The notes beneath the pieces were generated by a model, which had not been told where the DNA came from, did no database searches, and saw only the letters and a list, made by a program, of their open reading frames with translations. From contig CAZBSH010000044.1 in NCBI GenBank assembly GCA_964494645.1, forward strand, positions 1-17,923: a DNA stretch of 17,923 bases. Reading direction: 5' to 3'. Shown piece after piece: positions 1 through 8,152 of the stretch. The DNA is from Christensenella sp964494645. GTDB lineage: Bacteria > Bacillota > Clostridia > Christensenellales > Christensenellaceae. How positions within the stretch are numbered: position 1 is the first letter of the stretch; each line of letters starts with the position of its first letter. Made by a program: the position numbers and the translations under genes.

Positions 1-1
1 A

Positions 2-661
2 ATGAAGACGATAACAGAGGCGATCGGCGCCGCGCAGGAGGTGGAATGCATCTTGACGGCGGAACCGGGAGGACCGGCTGCGGCGCTCGCGCGGCAACGC
101 AATGTAGATATCATTTGTGTCCCGTACGAGATCATCCAGCAGATCGCGGATACCAAAACACCGCCAAACGACATTGCGTGTGTAAAAAAGCAGGAGAACC
201 TGCCCGATTATGACGGAAGGTTTTATGTGGCGCTCGACGATGTGAATGACCCGAAAAATCTGGGGACGATCATCCGTACGGCTGATGCGGTTGGCGTGGA
301 CGGTGTGTTTATTTCTGATACGAGTGCGGATATGTATGGACCAAAAGCGCAGCGCGCGGCAATGGGAAGCACGTTTCATGTGCCCATCGAGGTGTGTGCT
401 TTGCCGCATACGCTAAGAAAATTGAAAAGCGCGGACGTGCGCATTGTGGCAGGAAGTCTCGCGGGTGAATTTGAGATCGGCGGGCAACTGAATAAGGCGT
501 GTGCTGTGATCGGTAATGAGGCGCGTGGGATTTCAAAAGAGGTGCAGGAATTAGCGGATGTACTGTATAAGATACGCATCTATGGGCAGGCGGAAAGCTT
601 GAATGCGAGCGTTGCCGCGGGTATAATGTTATATGATGTGCGTAAGGTGTTGGGGGAGTAG
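2..661 (+). CDS. TrmH/SpoU-family RNA 2'-O-ribose methyltransferase (5' truncated)
   Basis: This is the C-terminal 219 residues of a SPOUT-class, AdoMet-dependent enzyme that methylates a ribose 2'-OH in rRNA or tRNA. The three knotted SPOUT motifs are all visible: motif 1 around residues 77-95 (NLGTIIRTADAVG, with the catalytic-type Arg), motif 2 around residues 168-176 (IGNEARGIS) and motif 3 around residues 197-212 (ESLNASVAAGIMLYDV). The ATG at base 2 is probably internal, because the residues after it match the middle of the N-terminal substrate-binding domain, where the family has EG.K...EA. I infer that a few dozen N-terminal residues lie outside the window. The gene lies 96 bp upstream of pheS, the same place as ysgA in Bacillus. 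Target nucleotide unknown. Family assignment is firm; the specific orthologue is not. Confidence 0.9.
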   Translation: MKTITEAIGAAQEVECILTAEPGGPAAALARQRNVDIICVPYEIIQQIADTKTPPNDIACVKKQENLPDYDGRFYVALDDVNDPKNLGTIIRTADAVGVDGVFISDTSADMYGPKAQRAAMGSTFHVPIEVCALPHTLRKLKSADVRIVAGSLAGEFEIGGQLNKACAVIGNEARGISKEVQELADVLYKIRIYGQAESLNASVAAGIMLYDVRKVLGE

Positions 662-757
662 CGATTCGGCACGCCCGCAATAAATACCGGATGCGGTCTA
701 AGTGTATCGTTGATAATGAATTGATATAAATTTTTGAAACATGAGAGGAAAGGGAAT

Positions 758-1774
758 ATGTCAAACGACGAAATCGTAAAAAAGGCGCTTGAGGAGATCG
801 GCGTGGCGGGATCGAGCGGGGAACTGGGCGATATCCGCGTCAAATATCTTGGCAAAAAAGGCGAGATCACAATGCTGATGAAGCAGATGGGAACGCTTGC
901 GCCGGAGGAGCGTCCCGCGTTTGGACAGGCTGTCAACGCGGCGCGTACCGGTGTGGAACAGGCGCTTCTCAGCGCGGCGGAAAAAATAGCGCAAAAAGAA
1001 AACGCGCAAAAACTTGCCGCTGAACGTGTAGATATTACGCTGCCCGGACGCGCGCAAGGCTTAGGAGCGCTGCATCCGCTGACGCAGGTATATTATGAGA
1101 TACGCGATATCTTTCTTGGCATGGGCTTTGATGTGAAGGAAGGACCGGAGATCGAGCTGGATCAATACAATTTTGAAATGCTGAATATTCCCAAAGACCA
1201 TCCTGCGCGTGATATGCAGGATACATTTTATGTGAGCGATGACGTGGTGCTTCGCACGCATACATCCCCCGTACAGGTGCGTACGATGCTCGAGCAAAAA
1301 CCCCCTATTCGTATGGTGTGCCCGGGACGTGTGTTCCGCACGGACGATGTGGACGCAACGCATTCGCCTGTATTTATGCAGATGGAAGGGCTTGTGATTG
1401 GTAAAAATATCCGTTTTTCCGATCTGAAGGGAACAATCAATACGTTTATCCGTAACTTTTACGGAGAGCATGTTAAAACAAAATTCCGTCCGGGCTTCTT
1501 TCCGTTTACGGAGCCTTCCGCGGAGGTGGATGTGACGTGTACGGTGTGTGGTGGCAAGGGATGTGCGGCGTGCAAAGGCGCCGGTATGATCGAAGTGCTG
1601 GGCTGCGGGGTCGTAAACCCGGTAGTGCTTGAAAACTGCGGTCTCAATCCGGACGAATACTCAGGTTTTGCGTTTGGCATGGGTGTTGACCGGCTGGCAA
1701 ACACCAAATATGGCATTACGGATATTCGGTTACTCTATGAAAATGACGCGCGTTTTCTGCGCCAATTCGTATAA
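758..1774 (+). CDS. pheS: Phenylalanyl-tRNA synthetase alpha subunit
   Basis: Catalytic subunit of the cytoplasmic (alpha-beta)2 enzyme that charges tRNA-Phe. The 338-residue length is normal. An N-terminal coiled-coil tRNA-binding arm (about 1-95) is followed by the class II core: motif 1 region EGPEIELDQYNFEMLN near residue 128, motif 2 region around VCPGRVFRTD, a Firmicutes-type cysteine cluster (CTVCGGKGCAAC, about 260-271) and the motif 3 region GFAFGMGVDRLA near the C-terminus. I chose the ATG at 758 because a purine-rich Shine-Dalgarno sequence (GAGGAAAGGG, 745-754 region) sits just before it; an in-frame TTG at 734 would put that site inside the gene. The stop is 15 bp from pheT, so the two genes are co-transcribed. 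There is no room for a T-box leader in the 96 bp upstream. Confidence 0.97.
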   Translation: MSNDEIVKKALEEIGVAGSSGELGDIRVKYLGKKGEITMLMKQMGTLAPEERPAFGQAVNAARTGVEQALLSAAEKIAQKENAQKLAAERVDITLPGRAQGLGALHPLTQVYYEIRDIFLGMGFDVKEGPEIELDQYNFEMLNIPKDHPARDMQDTFYVSDDVVLRTHTSPVQVRTMLEQKPPIRMVCPGRVFRTDDVDATHSPVFMQMEGLVIGKNIRFSDLKGTINTFIRNFYGEHVKTKFRPGFFPFTEPSAEVDVTCTVCGGKGCAACKGAGMIEVLGCGVVNPVVLENCGLNPDEYSGFAFGMGVDRLANTKYGITDIRLLYENDARFLRQFV

Positions 1775-1789
1775 GGGAGGGCACAGAAA

Positions 1790-4165
1790 ATGTTAGCACC
1801 ATATAGATGGATCCGCGATTATGCGGAGGTACAAGCGGAGGTTAAAACGCTTGCGGATAAAATGATCATGACCGGTAACGGCGTGGAGGAGATCGTTTTT
1901 CTGGGCGAAAACATTGAAAATGTCGTCGTGGGGAAGATCGAAAAAATTACAAAGCACCCGGACGCAGATAAGCTACAGGTGTGCATGATTGATGTAGGGG
2001 AAAGTGAACTTTTGCAAATCGTGACAGGCGCGGGCAATGTGTTTGAGGGAGCATATATCCCTGTTGCAAAAGCGCCATGTATGCTTCCGGCAGGACCGAT
2101 CAAAAAAGGTAAATTACGAGGTGTGGATTCGTTCGGCATGCTGTGTTCAGGCGGAGAACTGAACCTGAAGGAAGAAGATTATCCGGGCGCGGGCGTGGAT
2201 GGTATCATGATTTTGCAAGGTGAACCAACGCCGGGAATGGATATTCGTGATCTGCTGGATTTGCGCGGCGCGGTCATTGATTTTGAAGTTGGCGCAAACA
2301 GACCGGATTGCCTCTCGATCATAGGAACAGCGCGTGAGGCTGCGGCAACGGACGAGGCAGCGTTTGCTTTGCCGGATATCGGATATCAGGAAGGTCCGAA
2401 AAAGACGGAAGAAATGGTGAGTGTGGAGGTTTGTGACAGCGACCTTTGTACGCGTTATGTTGCGGCGGGAGTGACGGATGTAGTTATCGGACCGTCGCCT
2501 GAGTGGATGCGCGTACGCCTGCGTGAAGCGGGTATCCGTCCCATCAACAACATTGTGGATATCACGAATTTTATTATGCTCGAAACAGGGCAGCCGATGC
2601 ACGCGTTTGATGCGGATAAGATCCGTGGGAGCAAGATCATCGTACGCCGTGCTAAGGATGGCGAGAAGATGAAAACGCTTGATGATAAGGAACGGACGTT
2701 TACCGGAAATATGCTTCTGATCTGTGATCAGGAAGGTCCGATTGGTGTGGCAGGCGTGATGGGCGGGTTGGATTCAGAAATCACGGAAAATACGAAAAAC
2801 GTTATTTTTGAGTCGGCGAAGTTTCTGTATGGCAATATTCGCCAGACCTCGAGGGGGCTGGGACTTGCGACGGAAAGTTCTATGCGCTTTTCTAAAGGCG
2901 TGGATGCGGCGACTTCCATGTTTGCGATGCAGCGCGCGCTGACACTGATCGACGAGCTTCATGCGGGGACTGTGGCACAGGGTATGATCGACATCTTAAA
3001 TGAAGATTTGAAACCGAAGGTCATAAAAGTCAATGCGGCGCAGGTGAACGCAAAACTGGGGACGCAGATCTCTGCGAAGGAGATGCAGAGGCTTTTGAAC
3101 CGCGTGTACATCCAGACAGGGTTGATTGGCGACGAACTGATTTGTACCATCCCGACTTTCCGCGGCGACATCTACGGCAGCGCGGACATTGCCGAAGAAG
3201 TGGCGCGTATGTACGGGTATGACAATATTCCTGAAACAAACCCGATGATGGAGGTGTCGCGCGGGAGCGTATCTCTGACGGAGGCAAAGACAGACCTCAT
3301 CAAGGACTACCTGAAAAACAACGGATTTTTGGAATGTATCACCTATTCGTTCACAGGAACGCAGGATTATGAGAAGCTGGGTATTCCTATGCCGGCTTCG
3401 GTAAAGATCCTCAACCCGCTCGGAGATGATACGGCGTACATGCGTACAACGCTTGTGCCGCACATGCTGAGCGTGGTATCACTCAACCAGAACAAGAAAA
3501 ATAACGATTTGCAGTTATTTGAAACATCGAGGGTCTATCATCCTGTAAAGGGTGAGCCGCTGCCGAAGGAAATTCCGACGCTGGCGATGGCGGTGAGCGG
3601 AAGCAAGGATTTCTTTGATCTAAAGGGTACCGTCGAGAATCTCGTATCCCTGTTGAGCGGCAAACAGACAGTGTGCAGGAGATCAGAGGAACCATACTTG
3701 CATCCTGGGATTTCAGCGGATCTTTTTGTGGAAGAAGAAAAGATCGGCGTGCTGGGACGTGTGCATCCGGAAGTGATGAAGTCATTTGAGATCCCGCAGA
3801 ATACTGTGATTGCGCACATAGACCTGCGTAAATTATTTGAGATCAAAAAGGAAGAGGTCAAATATCGTAACCTTCCGAAGTTCCCGGCGGCAACGCGGGA
3901 TTTGGCGGTGATCGTTTCGCGCGAAGTGGGCGCGGGAGATATGATGCAGGCGATTCGGCAAGCCGGCGGCAAGCGTTTGGAGCAGGTTGGTTTGTTTGAC
4001 GTGTATGAAGGCGACAAGATCGGTCAAGGTAAGAAGAGCGTCGCATTTTCTATTTCATTGCGCAGCAGCGAGGGAACGATGACGGACGAAGAGGTAGAGC
4101 GCATCATGAAAAAGATATTGAAAGCGCTCGAAGCAGAGTTCGAGGCAAGCCTGCGCGCCGAATAA
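1790..4165 (+). CDS. pheT: Phenylalanyl-tRNA synthetase beta subunit
   Basis: Partner of PheS; it binds tRNA-Phe and carries the editing site that removes mischarged Tyr. At 791 residues it is full length. Domains in order: EMAP-II-like OB-fold tRNA-binding domain (about 40-150, with HPDADKL at 56-62 and GMLCSGGEL near 118); B3/4 editing domain (about 210-395, with NNIVDITNF and ETGQPMHAFD); B5 domain (about 405-480); synthetase core-like domain; and a C-terminal FDX-ACB anticodon-binding domain (about 690-790, starting YRNLPKFPAATRD). The start is supported by GGGAGG at 1775-1780, directly after the pheS stop and 9 nt before ATG. No strong terminator follows; a promoter for zapA begins 8 bp after the stop. 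Confidence 0.97.
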   Translation: MLAPYRWIRDYAEVQAEVKTLADKMIMTGNGVEEIVFLGENIENVVVGKIEKITKHPDADKLQVCMIDVGESELLQIVTGAGNVFEGAYIPVAKAPCMLPAGPIKKGKLRGVDSFGMLCSGGELNLKEEDYPGAGVDGIMILQGEPTPGMDIRDLLDLRGAVIDFEVGANRPDCLSIIGTAREAAATDEAAFALPDIGYQEGPKKTEEMVSVEVCDSDLCTRYVAAGVTDVVIGPSPEWMRVRLREAGIRPINNIVDITNFIMLETGQPMHAFDADKIRGSKIIVRRAKDGEKMKTLDDKERTFTGNMLLICDQEGPIGVAGVMGGLDSEITENTKNVIFESAKFLYGNIRQTSRGLGLATESSMRFSKGVDAATSMFAMQRALTLIDELHAGTVAQGMIDILNEDLKPKVIKVNAAQVNAKLGTQISAKEMQRLLNRVYIQTGLIGDELICTIPTFRGDIYGSADIAEEVARMYGYDNIPETNPMMEVSRGSVSLTEAKTDLIKDYLKNNGFLECITYSFTGTQDYEKLGIPMPASVKILNPLGDDTAYMRTTLVPHMLSVVSLNQNKKNNDLQLFETSRVYHPVKGEPLPKEIPTLAMAVSGSKDFFDLKGTVENLVSLLSGKQTVCRRSEEPYLHPGISADLFVEEEKIGVLGRVHPEVMKSFEIPQNTVIAHIDLRKLFEIKKEEVKYRNLPKFPAATRDLAVIVSREVGAGDMMQAIRQAGGKRLEQVGLFDVYEGDKIGQGKKSVAFSISLRSSEGTMTDEEVERIMKKILKALEAEFEASLRAE

Positions 4166-4172
4166 TATGCAG

Positions 4173-4201
4173 TTGCGCCCTGCGGGGGCTTATTGTATAA
4201 T
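4173..4201 (+). promoter_or_regulatory. Sigma-A-type promoter for zapA
   Basis: TTGCGC (4173-4178), a 17-bp spacer, then a perfect TATAAT (4196-4201). The predicted start is near 4208, about 24 nt before the preferred zapA GTG. The -35 match is only partial (TTG plus poor remainder), so activity is inferred from the consensus -10 and ideal spacing. Confidence 0.55.
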
Positions 4202-4231
4202 AAGGAAAAGAGAGAGAAGGCGGTGGAAACG

Positions 4232-4534
4232 GTGGAGAAGATTAAGACGGTTGTCAGTATCGGCGGAAAAGAATATACTATCTGCGGAACGGACAGCGCG
4301 GAATATATCCATAGGGTGGCGCTCAAAGTAAACGCGAAGCTCGATGAGATGAAAAAGGCGAACCCGGCACTCAATAATATCCAGCTTGCTATGCTGACCT
4401 CTCTGAATATTGCGGACGATTATACGAAAACGCATGACGAACTGGTTGCGACAAAAAAAGAACTGGAGCGTGTCCAAAAAGAACTGGAGCGTCTGGCTCC
4501 GGGGAACAATCGTACCGTACCATATCACAAGTAA
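4232..4534 (+). CDS. zapA: Cell division protein ZapA
   Basis: Small FtsZ-associated protein that promotes Z-ring bundling. About 100 residues, normal for the family. The N-terminal globular part has the ZapA signature (VSIGGKEYTICG, then IHRVALKVNAKLDEM and QLAMLTSLNIADDY), followed by a C-terminal coiled coil with two near-identical heptads (KKELERV, QKELERL). No ATG is available in the right place. I prefer GTG at 4232, because GAGAAGG (4214-4220) lies 11 nt upstream; GTG at 4223 is possible but would have its Shine-Dalgarno only 2 nt away. The gene lies between pheT and mutS2 as in Bacillus, though the Bacillus neighbours rnhC, cvpA-like and polX are missing here. It has its own promoter and terminator, so it is a monocistronic unit with possible read-in from pheT. 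Confidence 0.85.
   Translation: MEKIKTVVSIGGKEYTICGTDSAEYIHRVALKVNAKLDEMKKANPALNNIQLAMLTSLNIADDYTKTHDELVATKKELERVQKELERLAPGNNRTVPYHK
4455..4492 (+). repeat. 21-bp tandem repeat encoding two coiled-coil heptads in zapA
   Basis: A 17-bp identical stretch (AAAAAGAACTGGAGCGT) occurs at 4455-4471 and again at 4476-4492, a period of 21 bp. That is exactly seven codons, one coiled-coil heptad, so the duplication keeps both frame and helical phase. Confidence 0.85.
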
Positions 4535-4547
4535 AAAATTTTTTGGA

Positions 4548-4576
4548 AGGCTGTCCGCAGGGACGGCCTTTTTTTT
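4548..4576 (+). terminator. Rho-independent terminator of zapA
   Basis: Nine-bp stem: AGGCTGTCC (4548-4556) pairs with GGACGGCCT (4561-4569) with one G-U pair and a GCAG loop, followed by a run of eight T (4569-4576). It separates zapA from the mutS2 promoter. Confidence 0.92.
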
Positions 4577-4596
4577 CGCAACAATTACGTGAAATG

Positions 4597-4605
4597 TGTT
4601 ATAAT
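4597..4605 (+). promoter_or_regulatory. Extended -10 promoter abutting the mutS2 start codon
   Basis: TG-T-TATAAT, a perfect extended -10 element with the hexamer at 4600-4605. No good -35 is visible at 16-18 bp. The expected transcription start is about 4612, only two bases before the mutS2 ATG at 4614, so the transcript would be effectively leaderless. Confidence 0.65.
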
Positions 4606-4613
4606 TAAGCATT

Positions 4614-6959
4614 ATGAATATACCGAAGTCTTTAGAATTCAATCGTATATTGGAAAAACTTGCCGAACGTACGGTGTCAGAACCGGGCGCGATCGCGGCG
4701 CGGGCATTGTCTCCGCAAAGCGACGCAGCCGCAGTACGGCTTTTGATGGAACAGACGATGGAGGCGGAAACGCTGCTGATCAAGCGTCCAAGCTATCCTG
4801 TTTGTTCGTTTGCGGCGATCGGCGCGGAGCTCAGGCGAATGAAAACAGGCGCAAGCCTTTCAGGCGGCGAGATATTGCGTGTGAATAGCGTCTTCCGTGC
4901 GGCCGAAACAGCCGCGCCGCTTGCAAAGGATGAAACAGCGCATATCATTCCCGCGATGGCTAAGGGATTGTTTTATGACGATGGTTTGATGAAGCGTGTG
5001 GAAGATTGTGTCATTTCGGACGAGGAGATCGCGGATGGAGCGTCTTCGGAGCTCAGCCGTGTGCGCAGAGAAATGCGCAAGGAAAACGAGTTTATCAAAA
5101 ATAAGCTGCAGTCGATGATCCGCTCGCAAGGGGAATCCAAATATTTGCAGGACGCGATCATCACGCAGCGTAACGGCAGGTATGTCGTGCCGGTGAAATC
5201 GGAATACAAGGCGAATGTCTCGGGTATCGTACACGAGAAAAGCGCGTCGGGCGCGACGTTGTTTATCGAGCCGGCAAGCGTTGTGGAGGCAAACAATCGT
5301 ATTCGCGAGCTGGAAGCGGCAGAGCAGAAAGAGATTGCGCGTATCTTAGCCGATTTGACAGCGTCGCTGAATGCGTATCGAGATGAGCTGCGTACGGATA
5401 TGGAAATCCTCACGGAGCTGGACGTGTTGTTTGCAAAAGCATCTTTGGGACTTGCGATGAAGGCTTCACCTGTTGTGTTTAACGAGGATGGCGAAATATC
5501 TGTAAGTGCGGGGCGGCATCCGTTGATCGAGGAGGACAAGGTCGTTCCGGTGTCGCTTACGTTGGCGGATGGCATTCGGTCGCTGGTGATCACCGGACCG
5601 AATACGGGAGGAAAGACCGTGACGCTTAAGCTGATCGGGCTTTTTGCGATCATGGCGCAGTCAGGGTTGATGATCCCGGCGAAGCCGCCGGTGAAGCTGC
5701 CCGTGTTTGACGGAGTATTTGCGGATATTGGGGATGAGCAAAGCATCGAGCAATCCCTCTCTACTTTTTCCGCGCACATGAAAAGTATTATTTTTGCGTT
5801 GAAACATGCTGAGCGCCGATCGCTTGTGCTGCTTGACGAGCTGGGCGCGGGCACAGACCCGCAGGAGGGCAGCGCGCTTGCGCAGGCGGTCTTAACAGAG
5901 CTGATGCAAAAGAACAGCATGGTGATCGCGACGACGCACATTGGAGAGCTGAAGGCGTTTGCGAACGAACACAAAGGATTTGAAAATGCAAGCATGGAAT
6001 TTGATGCGGCAACGCTCACGCCGACGTACCGGTTGATGATGGGTGTTGCGGGACACTCCAACGCGATCCTTATTTCTCAGCGGCTGGGGCTTCCTAAGCA
6101 TGTGATCGAGATGGCGCAGGGATATATGAATGCGGAGCATCTGGAATACGGAAGGCTGATTGAGGCAGCGGAGCAGGCAGAAAAGCGCGCGCGAAAGATG
6201 CAAAAGGATGCGCGCGAGGCGCTCAGCGCGGCAAAGGAAGAGCGTCGCAGGGCAGAGCAGATCGCGCAAAAGGCGGCAGAAAAGCGAAAGCTTATCCTCG
6301 CGAAGGCGAACGAAAAAGCGATCGAGATACTGGACGACGCAAAGGAAACGGCGGAAGACGCGATCGCGGAGGCAAAACAGCTTGGAAAGCAAAATGAAGC
6401 AAGTCGTACGGTAAACACCAAAAAGGTACGCGATACGCTGTCGGGAAAGAAACAGGCGATCGAACAGCATAAGAAGCAGCAAAAAAAGGGAAAGACGCTC
6501 AAAACAGAAGATATCCGCGTGGGCGATATGGTTACGATCCTTGCGATGGACGCGCCGGCGACAGTGCTTAAGCTGCCCAACGCGAAGGGGATGGTGCGGC
6601 TGCAGGCAGGGATCATGCAGGTGGATATGCATGTCAGCGAGCTTGGTCCGGGGCAGGAGGAAGCGCCCAAAAAGGGCATGCGCACTTCCAGGGTAGAGCT
6701 TGCGCCGCGTACGCAGGTTTCGATGGAGATCGACCTGCACGGACAAGCGGTAGACGATGCGCTGATTATTTTAGATAAGTATCTGGATGACGCGTTTCTT
6801 TCAGGTCTTAACGAGGTGACGGTGATACATGGGCGCGGAACAGGCGTGTTGCGCAAGGGGGTGCAGGAATATTTACGTACGCATCCGCATGTAAGAAACT
6901 ATCGGCAGGGGCAATATGGAGAAGGAGACATCGGCGTGACGATCGTGACGTTGAAATAG
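4614..6959 (+). CDS. mutS2: Endonuclease MutS2 / ribosome-collision factor
   Basis: MutS-family ATPase with a C-terminal Smr domain. Known roles of the family are suppression of recombination and, in Bacillus, rescue of collided ribosomes; which one applies here cannot be read from sequence. Length is 781 residues, as usual. Core and clamp domains occupy about 1-310; the ATPase has Walker A GPNTGGKT (328-335, Lys334) and Walker B LVLLDELGAGTD (Asp408, Glu409); a long Ala/Lys/Glu-rich coiled coil spans about 515-630; the Smr domain fills the last 85 residues with DLHG and HGRGTGVLR. The ATG at 4614 is forced by an in-frame TAA at 4602-4604 and by homology of the first residues. No Shine-Dalgarno precedes it, which is unusual for this window. 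DUF523 follows after 8 bp. Confidence 0.95.
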   Translation: MNIPKSLEFNRILEKLAERTVSEPGAIAARALSPQSDAAAVRLLMEQTMEAETLLIKRPSYPVCSFAAIGAELRRMKTGASLSGGEILRVNSVFRAAETAAPLAKDETAHIIPAMAKGLFYDDGLMKRVEDCVISDEEIADGASSELSRVRREMRKENEFIKNKLQSMIRSQGESKYLQDAIITQRNGRYVVPVKSEYKANVSGIVHEKSASGATLFIEPASVVEANNRIRELEAAEQKEIARILADLTASLNAYRDELRTDMEILTELDVLFAKASLGLAMKASPVVFNEDGEISVSAGRHPLIEEDKVVPVSLTLADGIRSLVITGPNTGGKTVTLKLIGLFAIMAQSGLMIPAKPPVKLPVFDGVFADIGDEQSIEQSLSTFSAHMKSIIFALKHAERRSLVLLDELGAGTDPQEGSALAQAVLTELMQKNSMVIATTHIGELKAFANEHKGFENASMEFDAATLTPTYRLMMGVAGHSNAILISQRLGLPKHVIEMAQGYMNAEHLEYGRLIEAAEQAEKRARKMQKDAREALSAAKEERRRAEQIAQKAAEKRKLILAKANEKAIEILDDAKETAEDAIAEAKQLGKQNEASRTVNTKKVRDTLSGKKQAIEQHKKQQKKGKTLKTEDIRVGDMVTILAMDAPATVLKLPNAKGMVRLQAGIMQVDMHVSELGPGQEEAPKKGMRTSRVELAPRTQVSMEIDLHGQAVDDALIILDKYLDDAFLSGLNEVTVIHGRGTGVLRKGVQEYLRTHPHVRNYRQGQYGEGDIGVTIVTLK

Positions 6960-6967
6960 GAGACCGC

Positions 6968-7443
6968 ATGACAGTAACAGGGGAAAGCGACGCAAAAGAA
7001 AAACCTTCAATAGCGATCAGTGCATGCCTCGCCGGTATTGCGTGCCGTTACGACGGACAGCCGAAAACAAATGTGGATGCAATGTGCCTCGTGCAGGAAA
7101 AAAAGCGGTTGCGCTGTGTCCGGAACTGATGGCGGGGTTCTTGTCGCCGCGACCTCCGGCGGAAATTCGTGGCGGAGACGGCTTTGACGTTTTAAACGGA
7201 AGCGCAAAGGTTTATAATAAGAACGGTGAAGATATTACAGACGGTTTTTTGCGCGGCGCGCAAAAGTTTATTGATCATATCCTTAAAAATGGCATAACGG
7301 AAGTATGGCTGAAAGAAAACAGCCCAAGCTGCGGCGTAAAAAAGATATACGATGGCAGTTTTTCGGGCAGGGTCGTTAAAGGATGCGGCGTTACGTGCGC
7401 ATTATTAAAACAAAACGGAATCAAGGTAGTGGAGATACCGTAA
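6968..7443 (+). CDS. DUF523 family protein, split by a -1 frameshift
   Basis: The family has no firmly assigned biochemical role. From ATG 6968 (AGGAGA at 6958-6963, 4 nt upstream) the first 46 codons give the expected N-terminus: SACLAGIACRYDG, then VQEKK. That frame hits TGA at 7127-7129. The rest of the family (AVALCPEL, SPRPPAEI, KENSPSCG, GCGVTCALLKQNGI) is in the -1 frame, from GCG at 7105 to TAA at 7441. The join falls exactly on A AAA AAG (7099-7105), and joining there gives a seamless 158-residue protein of normal length with its Cys motifs intact. Either recoding, transcript slippage on seven A, a real one-base deletion, or a sequencing error could explain it. The absence of any other lesion argues against an old pseudogene. 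It sits in the mutS2 operon, and its stop overlaps the Shine-Dalgarno of the next gene. Confidence 0.8.
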
Positions 7444-7453
7444 AGGAGAAAAC

Positions 7454-8128
7454 ATGGCGAACCAGAATATTTTGATCATTGACGATGACAAAAACATCAG
7501 GGAAGTGGTAAAGCTTTATTTGCGCAAGGAAGGGTACGAGGTAACAGAAGCGGCGGACGGTGCGATCGGTTTTGATCTTTTTATGGGTAGACCGTACGAT
7601 TTGGTGTTGCTTGATATTATGATGCCTGTGCAGGACGGGATCGAGACCATTAAGAAAATACGGGAAAAGAGCAATGTGCCTGTGGTCATGCTGACAGCGA
7701 AGGGTGATACCTTTGACAAGGTACTTTCTTTGGAGCTGGGCGCGGACGATTATGTGGTCAAGCCTTTTGATCCAAAAGAGCTTGTTGCGCGCGTGAAAGC
7801 GGTCATTCGACGCAGCACGCAGGAAGAAAAAACAGATGTTCTGGAATTTCCTGATCTAAAAATCGATATCCAAAACTATCAGGTGATCTATAAGGGCAAA
7901 GAGCTGCAAATGCCACCAAAAGAGATCGAATTGCTGCACTTTTTGGCAGCGCGTCCAAACAAGGTGTTTACGCGTGACCAGCTTTTGGAGCAGGTGTGGG
8001 GCTTTGAATACTTCGGCGATTCGCGCACAGTGGATGTGCACGTCAAGCGTTTGCGTGAAAAATTTGAGGATGACGAACCGTGGCAGATCAAGACAGTGTG
8101 GGGCGTGGGATACAAGTTTGAGGTCTGA
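7454..8128 (+). CDS. OmpR/PhoB-family response regulator (PhoP/WalR-like)
   Basis: DNA-binding output protein of a two-component system, 224 residues. The receiver domain (about 1-120) has the acidic pocket DDD at 10-12, phospho-acceptor Asp54 (LLDIMMP), Thr81 (VMLTAK) and Lys103 (VVKPF). The C-terminal winged helix (about 130-224) has the family signature RTVDVHVKRLREKFE and ends VWGVGYKFEV. This type binds direct repeats spaced 11 bp, which are seen upstream of three genes in this window. The start is fixed by AAGGAG at 7443-7448, 5 nt before ATG. The gene lies 10 bp after the DUF523 stop and 99 bp before its kinase, with an internal promoter candidate between. The exact orthologue (PhoP, WalR, ResD or other) cannot be settled by eye. 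Confidence 0.93.
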   Translation: MANQNILIIDDDKNIREVVKLYLRKEGYEVTEAADGAIGFDLFMGRPYDLVLLDIMMPVQDGIETIKKIREKSNVPVVMLTAKGDTFDKVLSLELGADDYVVKPFDPKELVARVKAVIRRSTQEEKTDVLEFPDLKIDIQNYQVIYKGKELQMPPKEIELLHFLAARPNKVFTRDQLLEQVWGFEYFGDSRTVDVHVKRLREKFEDDEPWQIKTVWGVGYKFEV

Positions 8129-8152
8129 CGCTGTATGATGTGCTTCAAACTT

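Noticed and set aside
662..757. Possible T-box or separate promoter for pheST between the methyltransferase gene and pheS
   Set aside because: The gap is only 96 bp, too short for a T-box with antiterminator and terminator, and TTGATA and TATAAA there are just 9 bp apart. Co-transcription is simpler.
4176..4190. Terminator-like GCCC/GGGC hairpin after pheT
   Set aside because: Only 4 bp of stem and no T run; it overlaps the predicted zapA promoter.
4973..6061. A 362-codon open frame on the minus strand inside mutS2
   Set aside because: Its translation is Ser/Ala/Cys-rich without any recognisable motif, it has no credible ribosome site, and the plus strand here is certainly mutS2 (Walker A and B). 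It is a mirror of that gene's codon bias.
5892..6856. Overlapping minus-strand open frames (259 and 284 codons) opposite the MutS2 coiled coil and Smr domain
   Set aside because: They arise from the Ala/Lys/Glu-rich repeats of the coiled coil; composition is Arg/Cys/Leu-biased and no domain is visible.
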